Assembly: GCA_029975295.1 (NCBI GenBank)
Contig: JARKPK010000098.1
Location: 1 to 64,000, forward strand
Direction of reading: 5' to 3'
From: Thermoguttaceae bacterium
Lineage (GTDB): Bacteria; Planctomycetota; Planctomycetia; Pirellulales; Thermoguttaceae
DNA length: 64,000 nucleotides
Shown here: piece after piece, positions 27,218 through 35,761 of the stretch
How positions within the stretch are numbered: position 1 is the first letter of the stretch
Layout of the letters: the number at the start of each line of letters is the position of its first letter
Notes under the pieces: model-generated
Told to the model about the DNA's origin: nothing
Databases searched by the model: none
Seen by the model: only the letters and a program-made list of their open reading frames with translations
Program-made: the position numbers and the translations under genes

Positions 27218-28897
27218 TTAACGCCTCATGGGCTGCGCGCTCGGAGCGCTGGGCGATAGCGAAGGCGGGGCGTACTGCTCGGCTGTTCGTGCGGCGGGCT
27301 CGCCCCGGGCGGGCGAGGCCATCATTGGGGCCGATGCAGGGCCGTCTTGATAGAAATGCGTGGTCTCTTCGCTGACCAATCTCGATGCCAGTTCGCGGCA
27401 GTGAACCTCGGCCCGAAACACATGGGCTCCGGCCGATTCGGCTCTGGCCCGAACGCGGAGCACCACCTCGGCCCCGGGGGCCACCGCCGCGATCGGTTGG
27501 AACACGACTTGTCCCGGCTGAATCCGATGCGGTCCGCCTTCAACGGCCACCGGCTCGATCCCGTTGGAGAAGAAAGCCAGCACCTCGACGTTCTCGGCTG
27601 TTTTGCTCCCGCGGTTCCGCACTTTCAACTCGTACACCGCTTCTTCGCCGACGAGAACCGGCCCCTGCGGATCCTTGACTTCCAATCGCAAATCGGCAAT
27701 GGCCTCCACGCGAGTGGTGGTGGTGGCCGCGGCTGTCAACTCGTCGTCGGCAGTGGTCGCCAATTCGAACCGATTTTGGCCCGGGGCGCTCAGAAGACAT
27801 CGCAGGTCGAACACCCTTTCCGTCCCGGCGGGCAACGCCTCGATGACCCACACCACGCGGCTGTCGCCCGCATCGAGACGAGCGCCATCGATGCCGGAGA
27901 GATATTTCGCCCCGGCGGGCAGTGCAAGCTGCATTCGCACTTGGCGGGCCGGCGCGTTGCCGGGATTCGCCACCCGAACGCGATACAAGGCCGCCGCATT
28001 GACGAACTGCACTTGCGGACCTTGCATCTCGACCTGGAGGGCGGCGCGGCGCACAAGCACCTTTTCCGACAGTTCCGCGCGCACTCCATGATCGGCCTGT
28101 GTTTTCACATGGATCAGCAACTCGCCCGTCTGGCGGGCAGTCAGTTCAATCTCAATAGCCCGCTCTTCGCCGGCTCTGAGGGTTCCCACGCGGTGTGTGG
28201 CCGGCGGATTGTCGCTCGATCCGATCGGCATGAGGGTGATCAGCACGTTCTCCGCATCGCCGGTGCCGGAGTTCATCAACCGCAACGCAAACAGTTCCTT
28301 GCGCCCGTAGAAGACCTCGCGCGGCCCGTCCATTTGCATGCTCAGCTTGGCCTCTTGCACCTCGATTTGCGCCTGAGCAGCCGCCGGTTGGTAATCCCAG
28401 CGAACGGCCAGGTCGAAGGGGCGGCTTTCGCGGGGAACCAACCGCAGGGTCAACCGTTCGCGACCGCCGGCCGGCAGAGTGCCGACACGCCACGACAACG
28501 GGCGGGCGGCCTCGGTGGCCTGGTCGTATTGAGCGCTGCCGACGCTGCTTTCAGCGCCGGCCAAGTCGGCCCACGCCGGAAGTTGAACATGAACAACCAC
28601 CCCGTCCGCTGAAACTTCGCCGCTGTTGACCAAATGCAGTTGATAAACCGCTTCCTTGCCCACGGTGATCTTGCGCGGACCCAAGGTTTCGACGCTGATC
28701 ACCGGACTTTTTCGCACCATGAGCAAATGATCGCCTGCGGCCGCGGGCGCAGCCGGTGCCGGAGTTCTCATTGCGTTCTGCGGCGAAACTGTGTCTGCCG
28801 CCGGCCGCGCCATTGGCGAGGCCAATGATTGAATCATTCGGCTGCGTGCCGACGATTCCTCTACGCCCGAGGCGCCCGTATGCGGCGGAGTTGCCAT
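27218..28897 (-). CDS. C-terminal part of a DUF11-type surface protein, separated by an in-frame amber codon
   Basis: A 559-codon frame with four repeats of about 110 residues, each a DUF11/CARDB-like beta-sandwich: ISVETLGPRKITVGKEAVYQ, MQMDGPREVFYGRKEL, VEMQGPQVQFVNAAALYRVR and LEVKDPQGPVLVGEEAVYEL. It has no signal peptide and no SD before its first ATG. The same frame continues upstream without a stop for 41 codons to a TAG at 29021-29023, which ends the secreted N-terminal half (29021-29737). Joined, the two halves would give a product of about 839 residues with a signal peptide, a disordered linker and the repeats. I therefore read it as the 3' part of an interrupted gene rather than an independent one. 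Confidence 0.75.
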   Translation of the reverse strand: MATPPHTGASGVEESSARSRMIQSLASPMARPAADTVSPQNAMRTPAPAAPAAAGDHLLMVRKSPVISVETLGPRKITVGKEAVYQLHLVNSGEVSADGVVVHVQLPAWADLAGAESSVGSAQYDQATEAARPLSWRVGTLPAGGRERLTLRLVPRESRPFDLAVRWDYQPAAAQAQIEVQEAKLSMQMDGPREVFYGRKELFALRLMNSGTGDAENVLITLMPIGSSDNPPATHRVGTLRAGEERAIEIELTARQTGELLIHVKTQADHGVRAELSEKVLVRRAALQVEMQGPQVQFVNAAALYRVRVANPGNAPARQVRMQLALPAGAKYLSGIDGARLDAGDSRVVWVIEALPAGTERVFDLRCLLSAPGQNRFELATTADDELTAAATTTTRVEAIADLRLEVKDPQGPVLVGEEAVYELKVRNRGSKTAENVEVLAFFSNGIEPVAVEGGPHRIQPGQVVFQPIAAVAPGAEVVLRVRARAESAGAHVFRAEVHCRELASRLVSEETTHFYQDGPASAPMMASPARGEPAARTAEQYAPPSLSPSAPSAQPMRR

Positions 28898-29020
28898 GGC
28901 CGGTGCGTGTTCGACGACGGAAGGCCGCGTAACCAGCGCACGCGCCGGCGTGGGGCCGGCGGCCCCCGTTTCGCGTCGCGGGGTCGGCTCGGCAGGGTTG
29001 CTGGCGTCGCGAGAAGGCCC

Positions 29021-29737
29021 CTAAGCGGCCACTGCCGGACCGGCAGCCGCGCCGTCCTCGCCCGTTTGTCGGAAATTCGTCATCCGTTGATGGAGCGGCC
29101 GGTTCGGCACTCCCATCGCAGGGATGTTTTCTTCCGCCGGAGTCTCCATGCCGGGCGAACCCGATGCGCGTCGGGCTGAAATTGATGGCAAGGTCGGAGT
29201 CCCTCGTTCGTACGCGCCCGATCGTCCGGTTCCGCTCGACGGAACGGAATTCGGTCCGGAACGGCGAAAACCGCCTTCCTGCGGCTCGTCCAAGTCACTG
29301 TCTCCGGCGGCGAGCGAACGATCGGCTGGATAGCGATTTGCCGGCGTCGAAGCGTTCGAGGGCGCGCCCAGCGGACGGCTCTCGCCGCGCGAATAGCCGT
29401 AATTGATCGCTGCGTTGGGCTCACGGTCGGCGCCTGCTTGGCCTGTTGCCGATGTGCGGGGAACACTCAAAATGCTTCCTGCGCGAGCCTGGGGCTGGGG
29501 TTGAACAGCTTCGGATCTGGGGTGCCCGACGGTCGCCGTCGGCTTGCCCGATTTCTCTTTGCCGCTGCTGTTAAACAGATTGCGTCCGAAGTTGTTGATG
29601 TCGTCAAGGATCGGCGTTTTCCGGGCCGAAGCCCGCGACGGCTCGGAGTAGTCGTAGTCTTCGTTTCCCCACGCGGGGAATCCGGCGCCAACGACCGCAC
29701 CGACGAGCACCACCAGACGAGCGAACTTCCGACACAT
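29021..29737 (-). CDS. N-terminal, signal-peptide half of the amber-split DUF11-type protein
   Basis: A 238-residue product starting at an ATG at 29737 with AGGTGG just upstream. A signal peptide (MCRKFARLVVLVGAVVGAGFPAWG) is followed by an acidic DYDYSEPS stretch, ILDDINNFGRNLFN, and a Ser/Pro/Gly/Arg-rich low-complexity region up to AAAGPAVAA and the TAG codon. On its own it has no folded domain, which is unusual. The reading frame after the TAG continues as GPSRDASNPAEPTPRR and on into the DUF11 repeats. Either a recent nonsense mutation, a sequencing or assembly error, or unusual amber decoding is responsible. If translated as drawn, a secreted disordered stub results. Confidence 0.72.
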   Translation of the reverse strand: MCRKFARLVVLVGAVVGAGFPAWGNEDYDYSEPSRASARKTPILDDINNFGRNLFNSSGKEKSGKPTATVGHPRSEAVQPQPQARAGSILSVPRTSATGQAGADREPNAAINYGYSRGESRPLGAPSNASTPANRYPADRSLAAGDSDLDEPQEGGFRRSGPNSVPSSGTGRSGAYERGTPTLPSISARRASGSPGMETPAEENIPAMGVPNRPLHQRMTNFRQTGEDGAAAGPAVAA

Positions 29738-30429
29738 ATCGCCACCTGCACCTGATACGGTGAATCCGAGATTCGGACCAAGACTCGTCGTCTTTATCGG
29801 TTGAACCGGATATCGGGGATTAGGCAACTTTGCCGGTGCGGCAAAATGTAGCGACCAAGAGAGGCGTCGGCTTCACACTGGATAGAGTCGGGAAAATTCT
29901 TGGACGGGCGAAACCCAACTCGATGCGCCCAATGATTGCGAAAATCTTGAGCTGCTCGAAGGATCGCAACTCGTTATGTCATTGTTGTTTAAGGGAATAG
30001 AGATTGCCGGCAGACGTTTTTGTGCGGCCCGCTGGCATCAGCCCCGGTGAGAGTTGGCCGGGGTTCGCCCCGAAGTTGCCCAAAATGCCTGATTACTCGG
30101 CCGCGCGCTGGCGATGCGTCGAGAAATGATCTTTCAAGAAACGCCGTCGGCCGCGAAGCCAGAGGAAACGCTGGCAACGCGGCCGATGGCCAACTATCGG
30201 ATCGGATAACTACCGAGACGGCGTCTAAACCCGAAACGCGGGAACGGACAACGGAATCATTCGCCACATGGGCGGCTTGCCTGGGCCGCGGTGCCTTGGC
30301 GGCAAACGGGTCGCCGCAAAGCCCCGCATGTTTACGGAAAAGCACGCCGGCGTACGAATCGGCTCACTTGGTCGCACGCAGCACAATCCTGCGGGGCTAT
30401 TCGTTGCCAGCGGTTGGATCTAGCAGCGG
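29738..30429. other. Intergenic region between scpB and the DUF11-type gene
   Basis: 692 bases, both neighbours on the minus strand. It should hold the promoter of the DUF11-type gene. Open frames here lack recognisable domains. No RNA gene or repeat identified. Confidence 0.4.
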
Positions 30430-31575
30430 CTATTCTTCGTCTTCCTCGTCTTCTTCATCGAAGTCATCGTCATCGTCATCCCAATCCTCGTCGTCGTCCC
30501 AATCCTCGTCGTCATCGTCCCAATCTTCGTCATCGAGGTCGTCGTCATCGTCCTCGTCGTCGTCCAACTCTTCCTCGTCGTCTTCGACTTCTTCCCAAGT
30601 GTCTTCGTCTTCGTCGTCGAAGTCGTCGTAGTCGTCGTCTTCGTCATCGAAGTCTTCGTCTTCGTCGTCGCCCTCTTCCTCGACGTCATCGTCTTCAAAT
30701 TCGTCGTCGCGCTTCGCGGCCCGTTCCGCCAACGCGACTGTCTGTTCGGCCGTCACGTCGAACGGGTCAAACGGTTGGTTTCGCAGGGTGTGTTTCACGT
30801 CAGTCTCCTCTTCCGCTAAAGGGGAATCCTGTATGGTCAATGACTGATTATCGGTTGCAGGCAAGGCTACAGACAATCTCGTCGTCCGAAAAACCTCGAC
30901 CTGCGGAAGCTCATCGAGATGGCGCAACCCGAACAACTGTAGAAACCTTCGCGTAGTCCCGTACAGCAACGGTCGGCCAAGTTCCTCTGCGCGCCCCACA
31001 ACGCGCACCAAATCGCGTTCGATCAATTGCCGCAGCACTTCGTCGCACTGAACGCCGCGGATCGATTCGATTTCTACTCGAAGCACCGGTTGACGATACG
31101 CAACGACTGCCAGCGTTTCCAGCACCGGGGCGGAAAATCGCAAGTCGTCGGCCGGACAAAGCCGCCGCAACCAGGGCGCAAACTTCGTCCTCGAAAGCAA
31201 CTGAAACCCGCCGGCCACCTCCTCGACTCGAAATGCCGAACCCTGCTGATCGAAAAATCGATTCAACGTTCGAACTAGTGTACGCGCTTTCGTGCCGTCC
31301 GCCAAGCCGGCCAATTGAGCCAACTTACGACTGCTCAACGGCGACCGGGCAAGCAACAGAACAGCCTCGATCCGCGCTAGTTCCGCCGACCGAAAATAGG
31401 GCCCTTTCGCCGAATCCGCCTCGGAATCGACACGGCCGAGGCGATCTATTGCCCACACATTACCGGAAAACCACCAAACTGGATTGGTCAGCCCCCCCAT
31501 GCCCGACATCGGGTAAACGTACCGTGTCGCCGGACTGATCGACCACAACGGATTACCCCACGCCCATTGCTTCAT
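30430..31575 (-). CDS. scpB: Segregation and condensation protein B with long acidic tail
   Basis: About 381 residues. The core at about 60-235 is ScpB: LARIEAVLLLARSPLSSRKLAQLAG, AFRVEEVAGGFQLLSR, VLETLAVVAYRQPVLRVEIESIRG and LIERDLVRVVGRAEELGRPLLYGTT form the paired winged-helix domains that bind ScpA in the SMC condensin complex, which compacts and segregates chromosomes. A linker at about 235-300 (FDPFDVTAEQTVALAERAAKR) leads into a tail of about 80 residues that is nearly all Asp/Glu, with repeated DEDW/DDDEDW and a few Phe and Tyr. Typical ScpB is about 180-280 residues. scpA is not adjacent. The N-terminal 50 residues are Trp-rich and unlike ScpB, so the true start is uncertain; an alternative ATG is at 31509. 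Confidence 0.85.
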   Translation of the reverse strand: MKQWAWGNPLWSISPATRYVYPMSGMGGLTNPVWWFSGNVWAIDRLGRVDSEADSAKGPYFRSAELARIEAVLLLARSPLSSRKLAQLAGLADGTKARTLVRTLNRFFDQQGSAFRVEEVAGGFQLLSRTKFAPWLRRLCPADDLRFSAPVLETLAVVAYRQPVLRVEIESIRGVQCDEVLRQLIERDLVRVVGRAEELGRPLLYGTTRRFLQLFGLRHLDELPQVEVFRTTRLSVALPATDNQSLTIQDSPLAEEETDVKHTLRNQPFDPFDVTAEQTVALAERAAKRDDEFEDDDVEEEGDDEDEDFDDEDDDYDDFDDEDEDTWEEVEDDEEELDDDEDDDDDLDDEDWDDDDEDWDDDEDWDDDDDDFDEEDEEDEE

Positions 31576-32060
31576 CGCGTCACGCAGACGAACCCAGCGG
31601 GCTCCCGCCCAACCGCCTTTGCGTTTCCTCTGAACCCCATCCCAGGAGGACACCTTATCCCAGGAGGACACCTTCTATTATGAGAAGCTCGCTGCCGGTT
31701 CAACAAGACGGGCCAGCGATGGCCAAGACCGATTTTATTGATCACCGCCCCTGCTCGGCAACAACGGGTTGGCATTTTCTGCGGTGGTAAACGACGGTCG
31801 GTCGGGTTGAACCGGACGGCCCATCCCGATACGATGGTGCCTGCACGTCGGGCCGCCAAGAAAGGCAATGCGGCTTGCGGCGAGGCGCGTCGGCTGCCGT
31901 CCCTGATGACGGCAGAGAGCGATCGCGGCCGCATGTTCGCCTCGCCACCACCCGTGAGGCGCATTCACCATCGACCGTCAGTCGTTGCGCCCCCGTTCCG
32001 TCGGGTGGACGCAACGCCGTTTCCGCTCCCTGCTCGCACCTTCAAAGCACTCGATCATTA
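31576..32060. other. Divergent intergenic region with an 18-bp tandem repeat
   Basis: Separates scpB (leftward) and an SDR gene (rightward). It contains a perfect two-copy 18-bp tandem repeat at 31639-31674. No other feature supported. If scpB starts further upstream, this repeat would be coding. Confidence 0.45.
31639..31674. repeat. Perfect 18-bp tandem duplication
   Basis: The unit ATCCCAGGAGGACACCTT occurs twice in tandem (31639-31656 and 31657-31674) without mismatch. It lies just upstream of scpB. Read leftward it could encode a repeated VSSWDK if scpB began further upstream. Its perfect identity points to a recent duplication or a selected element. Confidence 0.85.
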
Positions 32061-32864
32061 ATGACTTATTGGACTGGCAAAGTGGCCGTCGTAACGGGCG
32101 GATCGAGCGGTTTGGGCCGGAACATTGCCGATGCTTTTGCCGGCGCTGGGGCGCGACTGGCGATTGTCGGGTTGGAAGAAGACGCCGTGCGGCGCACCGA
32201 AGACGAACTTCGCCGCACCGGCGCCGACGCCGTGGGCATCACCGCCGACATCACCCGACAGCCTGAAGTTGATCGGTGTTTTTCCGAATTGATCGCCCGC
32301 TTCGGCCGAATCGACGTTCTGGTGAATAATGCCGGCCGTTCGATGCGCGGCAAAGTCCTTGACACCACGCCCGAACAGTTCCGCGACTTGCTCGAACTGA
32401 ACCTGCTCGCGTTGGTGCGTTGCACGCGCGCCGCGGCCGAACACTTGATTGCCGCGCGCGGGCACGTCGTCAACATCGGTTCGCTCGCTGCCAAAGCCGC
32501 CTCGCGCTGGGTTGGCGCCTATCCGGCCAGCAAGCATGCCGTTGCGGCCTATTCGCAACAACTGCGTTTGGAACTTGGGCCGGCGGGCTTGCACGTGCTG
32601 TTGGTATGCCCCGGGCCGATTGCCCGGAAAGACGCAAGGCTCTATCCGCTCGAAGGTCTCGAAGACATCCCCGAACGCGCCCGGCGGCCCGGCGGAGGCG
32701 TGAAGACCTCGGCCATCGATCCGCAGAGGCTCGCCCATCTTATCCTTAAAGCCTGCCAGAAGCGGAAGCCCGAGTTGGTCGTGCCGGGCAGGGCGCGCCT
32801 ATTATTCGCGATTAGCCAGCTTTGGCCCAAATTGGGTGATTGGCTGATTCTGCGCTTCACCTGA
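32061..32864 (+). CDS. Short-chain dehydrogenase/reductase
   Basis: A 267-residue classical SDR. Residues 7-30 are the NAD(P)-binding Rossmann motif VAVVTGGSSGLGRNIADAF with TGxxxGxG. IDVLVNNAGRS contains the NNAG motif, HVVNIGSLAAKAASR holds the catalytic Ser, and GAYPASKHAV gives the YxxxK catalytic pair, followed by PGPIA. The C-terminal residues (LLFAISQLWPKLGDWLILRF) are hydrophobic and may dock on a membrane, as in DltE/SDR family members that act on lipid substrates. The substrate is unknown. The ATG at 32061 is chosen because the fold begins there; no SD is seen. A small lipoprotein gene follows after 337 bases. Confidence 0.9.
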   Translation: MTYWTGKVAVVTGGSSGLGRNIADAFAGAGARLAIVGLEEDAVRRTEDELRRTGADAVGITADITRQPEVDRCFSELIARFGRIDVLVNNAGRSMRGKVLDTTPEQFRDLLELNLLALVRCTRAAAEHLIAARGHVVNIGSLAAKAASRWVGAYPASKHAVAAYSQQLRLELGPAGLHVLLVCPGPIARKDARLYPLEGLEDIPERARRPGGGVKTSAIDPQRLAHLILKACQKRKPELVVPGRARLLFAISQLWPKLGDWLILRFT

Positions 32865-33201
32865 GTCGCCGCTGCCAAGGCTATTGATTGCCGGCCTGAG
32901 GGGCAATGCCCACGCGAAGCCGTTCTCTATCCGCGGGCCCCAGCGTCTGGCTCGCCGGCTTGGTCGTGATGCGGCACTGAACGTCAACGAATGCCGCTAG
33001 CCGTTCGAGGCCGCCCACCGGTCGCAGCAATGCCCGGCCGACGAGGCAAACAGAGGTCGTGCGGCGCTTGCGGCGGCAACGGGGCCGAGGTGGTTTCCGA
33101 TGGGGAGGCGTGCTATTCTGGAAGGGTTCGAGTTTGATTGCCGAAGGACGATTGCGGCCAAGGGCTGTTGCCAGGTGCTTTCTTTTTCCGGGATTAATGC
33201 C
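32865..33201. other. Intergenic region
   Basis: Between the SDR and the SHD1 lipoprotein, same strand. A minus-strand open frame covers part of it but has no protein features. No terminator or promoter is convincing. Confidence 0.35.
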
Positions 33202-33528
33202 ATGCGAAAGCTGATTTCCTGCCTGTCGGTAGCAGCGGTTATTTTGGGCGTATCCGCCGGTTGTCGGCCGAAGCCGGTTTTCGACGAATCGGAAGTGGAG
33301 AGCTTCCGTCCGCAGCTCGATCCCGTTGAGGAGGTGGAGACGATCGGAGAGATGCGCACGTGGACTCCCGCGTCGGGCGGCAAACAGTTCGAGGGTGCGC
33401 TCATCAAGGTGGAAGACGGCAAGATCTTCATCAAGAAGAAGGACGGTCACATTTTCGGCGTACCACCGAATCGCCTCAGCGATGAAGACCAGAACTACGC
33501 GCGGCAAGCGGCTGCGGCGGCCCGCTAG
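33202..33528 (+). CDS. Small SHD1-domain lipoprotein
   Basis: A 108-residue lipoprotein. Residues 1-20 form the leader and Cys21 in GVSAGC is the lipobox cysteine. After an acidic linker, residues about 50-102 (RTWTPASGGKQFEGALIKV, GKIFIKKKDGHIFGVPPNRLSDEDQNYAR) match the SHD1 (SLA1 homology 1) domain: a short beta fold with R-W-T-G and the closing LSxxDQxY. SHD1 domains are frequent in secreted planctomycetal proteins and are thought to mediate protein binding; a specific partner is not known. Ends 32 bases before the xylR start, so the two may share a transcript. Confidence 0.85.
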   Translation: MRKLISCLSVAAVILGVSAGCRPKPVFDESEVESFRPQLDPVEEVETIGEMRTWTPASGGKQFEGALIKVEDGKIFIKKKDGHIFGVPPNRLSDEDQNYARQAAAAAR

Positions 33529-33560
33529 CAGCGCAAGCGGGCAAGGAGACGGCAACCACT

Positions 33561-34739
33561 ATGTCGTGCGTGGCGAAGGTCGCATTGTTGATCGAAACGG
33601 CTCGCGGCTATGGTCGGGGCATTCTTCGCGGCATCGTGCGCTACGCGCGGTTGCACGGCCCCTGGGCCTTCTACGTTACTCCGGGCGACTTTGAGCAAGA
33701 ACTGCCCAAGATGGAGCGATGGGGCGGCACGGGCATCATCGCCCGAATCGAAAACCAGAAAGTGGCCGAGGCCATCCTCGCCACCAAACTGCCGCTGGTC
33801 GCTCTCGATCTTAGCCCGACGCAGCTTCAGCCCGGCCATCCGTTGGCCGACGTCAGCGAGGTTCGTTCCGATTCGCATAGCGCCGCCGCGTTGGCGGCCG
33901 AGCACTTGCTCGACCGCGGGTTTCGGCATTACGCCTTCGTCGGCATTCCGCATCGTGTTTGGTCGGAGCGGCGGCAAGAGGGATTCTGCCGGCGCCTTGC
34001 CGAGGCGGGGTTCTCTGTTCATCTCTACCCGGCCAAGGCAAGGAATTACCAAGATTGGGGCAAGGAACAGGCGATCCTCGCCCGCTGGCTGCAAGGCCTG
34101 CCCAAACCTGTCGGCGTGATGGCCTGCAACGACGACCGCGGCCGCGAGGTTCTGGCCGCATGCCGCTTGGCCGAACTCCAAGTGCCCGAGCAACTCGCCG
34201 TTGTCGGCGTAGACAACGATTCGCTGCTGTGCGAGCTTTCCGATCCGCCGTTGTCGAGCGTGGCTCTGAACACCGAACGGGGCGGGTACGAGGCGGCGGC
34301 CCTGCTCGACGAGATGATGCAACGCCGCCGCGGCCCGCATCCGCCCAAGCGGATCGTCGTTCCGCCCCTGCACGTGGTCACGCGACGATCCACCGACATC
34401 TTGGCGCTCGACGATCCCGAGATCGCCTCGGCGCTTAGGTTCATCCACGACAACGCCGGCCGCCCGATCCAGGTCGAAGACGTCGTCCGCCAGATGAACT
34501 GGTCGCGACGAACGTTGGAAATGCGGTTCCAGCGGGCGGTTGGGCGTTCGATTCGGGCCGAAATCGAGCGCGTCCGCCTCGAACGCGCAAAACGGCTTCT
34601 CCAAGAGACCGATTTGACCGTGCCGAAGATCGCCTCCGCCTCGGGCTTCAACAACCCGAACTACTTCGGGCTCGTCTTCCGGCGAATCGTCGGCGTATCG
34701 CCCTCGCATTACCGTCGGCAAGTCCGCGGCAATTATTGA
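33561..34739 (+). CDS. XylR-type AraC family transcriptional regulator
   Basis: A 392-residue regulator. The N-terminal part is a LacI-like periplasmic-binding domain (VALLIETARGYGRGILRGIVRYAR, GIIARIENQKVAE, ADVSEVRSDSHSAAALAAEHLLDRGFRHYAFVG, GVMACNDDRGREVLAACR, LAVVGVDNDSLLCELSDPPLSSV). The C-terminal ~100 residues form an AraC double helix-turn-helix (IQVEDVVRQMNWSRRTLEMRFQRAVGRSIRAEI, VPKIASASGFNNPNYFGLVFRRIVGVSPSHYRR). This domain order is that of XylR, which senses sugars such as xylose. The sugar recognised here is unknown. No sugar-uptake operon adjoins it, only the convergent unknown gene and the secreted oxidoreductase. Confidence 0.92.
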   Translation: MSCVAKVALLIETARGYGRGILRGIVRYARLHGPWAFYVTPGDFEQELPKMERWGGTGIIARIENQKVAEAILATKLPLVALDLSPTQLQPGHPLADVSEVRSDSHSAAALAAEHLLDRGFRHYAFVGIPHRVWSERRQEGFCRRLAEAGFSVHLYPAKARNYQDWGKEQAILARWLQGLPKPVGVMACNDDRGREVLAACRLAELQVPEQLAVVGVDNDSLLCELSDPPLSSVALNTERGGYEAAALLDEMMQRRRGPHPPKRIVVPPLHVVTRRSTDILALDDPEIASALRFIHDNAGRPIQVEDVVRQMNWSRRTLEMRFQRAVGRSIRAEIERVRLERAKRLLQETDLTVPKIASASGFNNPNYFGLVFRRIVGVSPSHYRRQVRGNY

Positions 34740-34768
34740 CTCTCGCCAACGCGATCGAACGACGGGCT

Positions 34769-34789
34769 CGATTTCTTCGTGAGAAATCG
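34769..34789. terminator. Possible bidirectional terminator hairpin
   Basis: CGATTTCT at 34769-34776 pairs perfectly with AGAAATCG at 34782-34789 over a 5-base loop. It lies between the convergent xylR and the 158-residue gene, where a shared transcript end is expected. No flanking T-run, so Rho-independent action is unproven. Confidence 0.35.
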
Positions 34790-34828
34790 GCGTTCCTCGC
34801 TGACAAGTCGGTCGCTGAACCGTCGGCC

Positions 34829-35305
34829 TTACACCTCGGCTAAAACGACCACGTAGTTCTTGCCATATTCTCGCGCGCACTTGGGGCATGTGGTGTAGAA
34901 GACGTACAGCCTGCGCATCTCCTTGCCTCGGCTGCGGACGAATTCTTTCATCGTGCCGATCCACGTCCGCATGTTCCGGTATGGTCCTTCGAACACCTTG
35001 CTCAGGAACCTGCCCGAAATGGTCGCCATCTTTGCGCCGGGCACGTCCTTGGTCACTTCGATATAGACATCGGCGCCCCAAAGCGAAGTGTCATCGGCGA
35101 GAATCACATTCTGATCCGAGGCGGCGCCGGCAGCCTCGATTCGGGTCATGTTGCGCTTCATCACCGCGCCGAAGTTCAGCGGGATATGCAGGAAGCACCT
35201 CACTCGGTCTTTGACGAATCGCTTCCCCTGCCAATGGATTTCCGTCTCGTCCCAGGGAACAGGATCGAAACGCGGACAACACTGGTCGCCGGACGGCTCA
35301 TTCAT
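34829..35305 (-). CDS. Conserved protein of unknown function with a CxxC motif
   Basis: A 158-residue protein that I do not recognise. It is rich in conserved-looking blocks: HWQGKRFVKDRVRCFLHIPLNFGAVMKRNM, VILADDTSLWGADVYIEV, AKMATISGRFLSKVFEGPYRNM and KEMRRLYVFYTTCPKCAREYGKNYVVVLAEV. The last block holds a CxxC that could bind metal or form a redox pair. The acidic and Trp-rich N-terminus is not a signal peptide, so it is probably cytoplasmic. An AAAGGA-type SD lies eight bases before the ATG. It is convergent with xylR. The density of charged and aromatic motifs suggests a real, conserved enzyme-like protein, but no function is assigned. Confidence 0.72.
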   Translation of the reverse strand: MNEPSGDQCCPRFDPVPWDETEIHWQGKRFVKDRVRCFLHIPLNFGAVMKRNMTRIEAAGAASDQNVILADDTSLWGADVYIEVTKDVPGAKMATISGRFLSKVFEGPYRNMRTWIGTMKEFVRSRGKEMRRLYVFYTTCPKCAREYGKNYVVVLAEV

Positions 35306-35761
35306 CGATCACCATCCTTTGCTCGAAATACGGACGAACACTGCGCCGCTCACTCCTCGACCGAGCGAAATCGCAAGCGTCGCCACTCGACCGCGCTTTG
35401 CACGTCCGTCTTCCGGGGCATGTTTTTTCGGGCCTATTGAACCATTTCACTCGCAATCACTGGGGGAGAGCGGTGATGCCTGCCCAGACGGTGCGAACCA
35501 CTGAGAGACCGGCCGAATATCAAACAGTCGATTACGCGCTTCACATGCCGCCGCCGCGCATCAGCTATTCATTGACTTTAGTCGCTCGGGGTTGCCCGTC
35601 ACGCCTCGGCGGCACGATCGGCTGCCGCGGCTTCGGCCATCAATAAGCGCCGGCCGGTTGATGCGCCCCAGTCGCTTGCGTCGGCCGCACCTGCCCTGGA
35701 AAAACAACGCAACTTCATTGGGCGATCTTCGGCCGAATCAAAATGCAGGCTGGCGGAGCGA
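35306..35761. other. Intergenic region
   Basis: 456 bases, both neighbours on the minus strand. It should hold the promoter of the CxxC gene. No coding frame, repeat or RNA could be supported. Confidence 0.35.

Noticed and set aside
32881-33555. Minus-strand open frame between the SDR and xylR
   Set aside because: Covers the SHD1 lipoprotein in antisense; no homology-like motifs.
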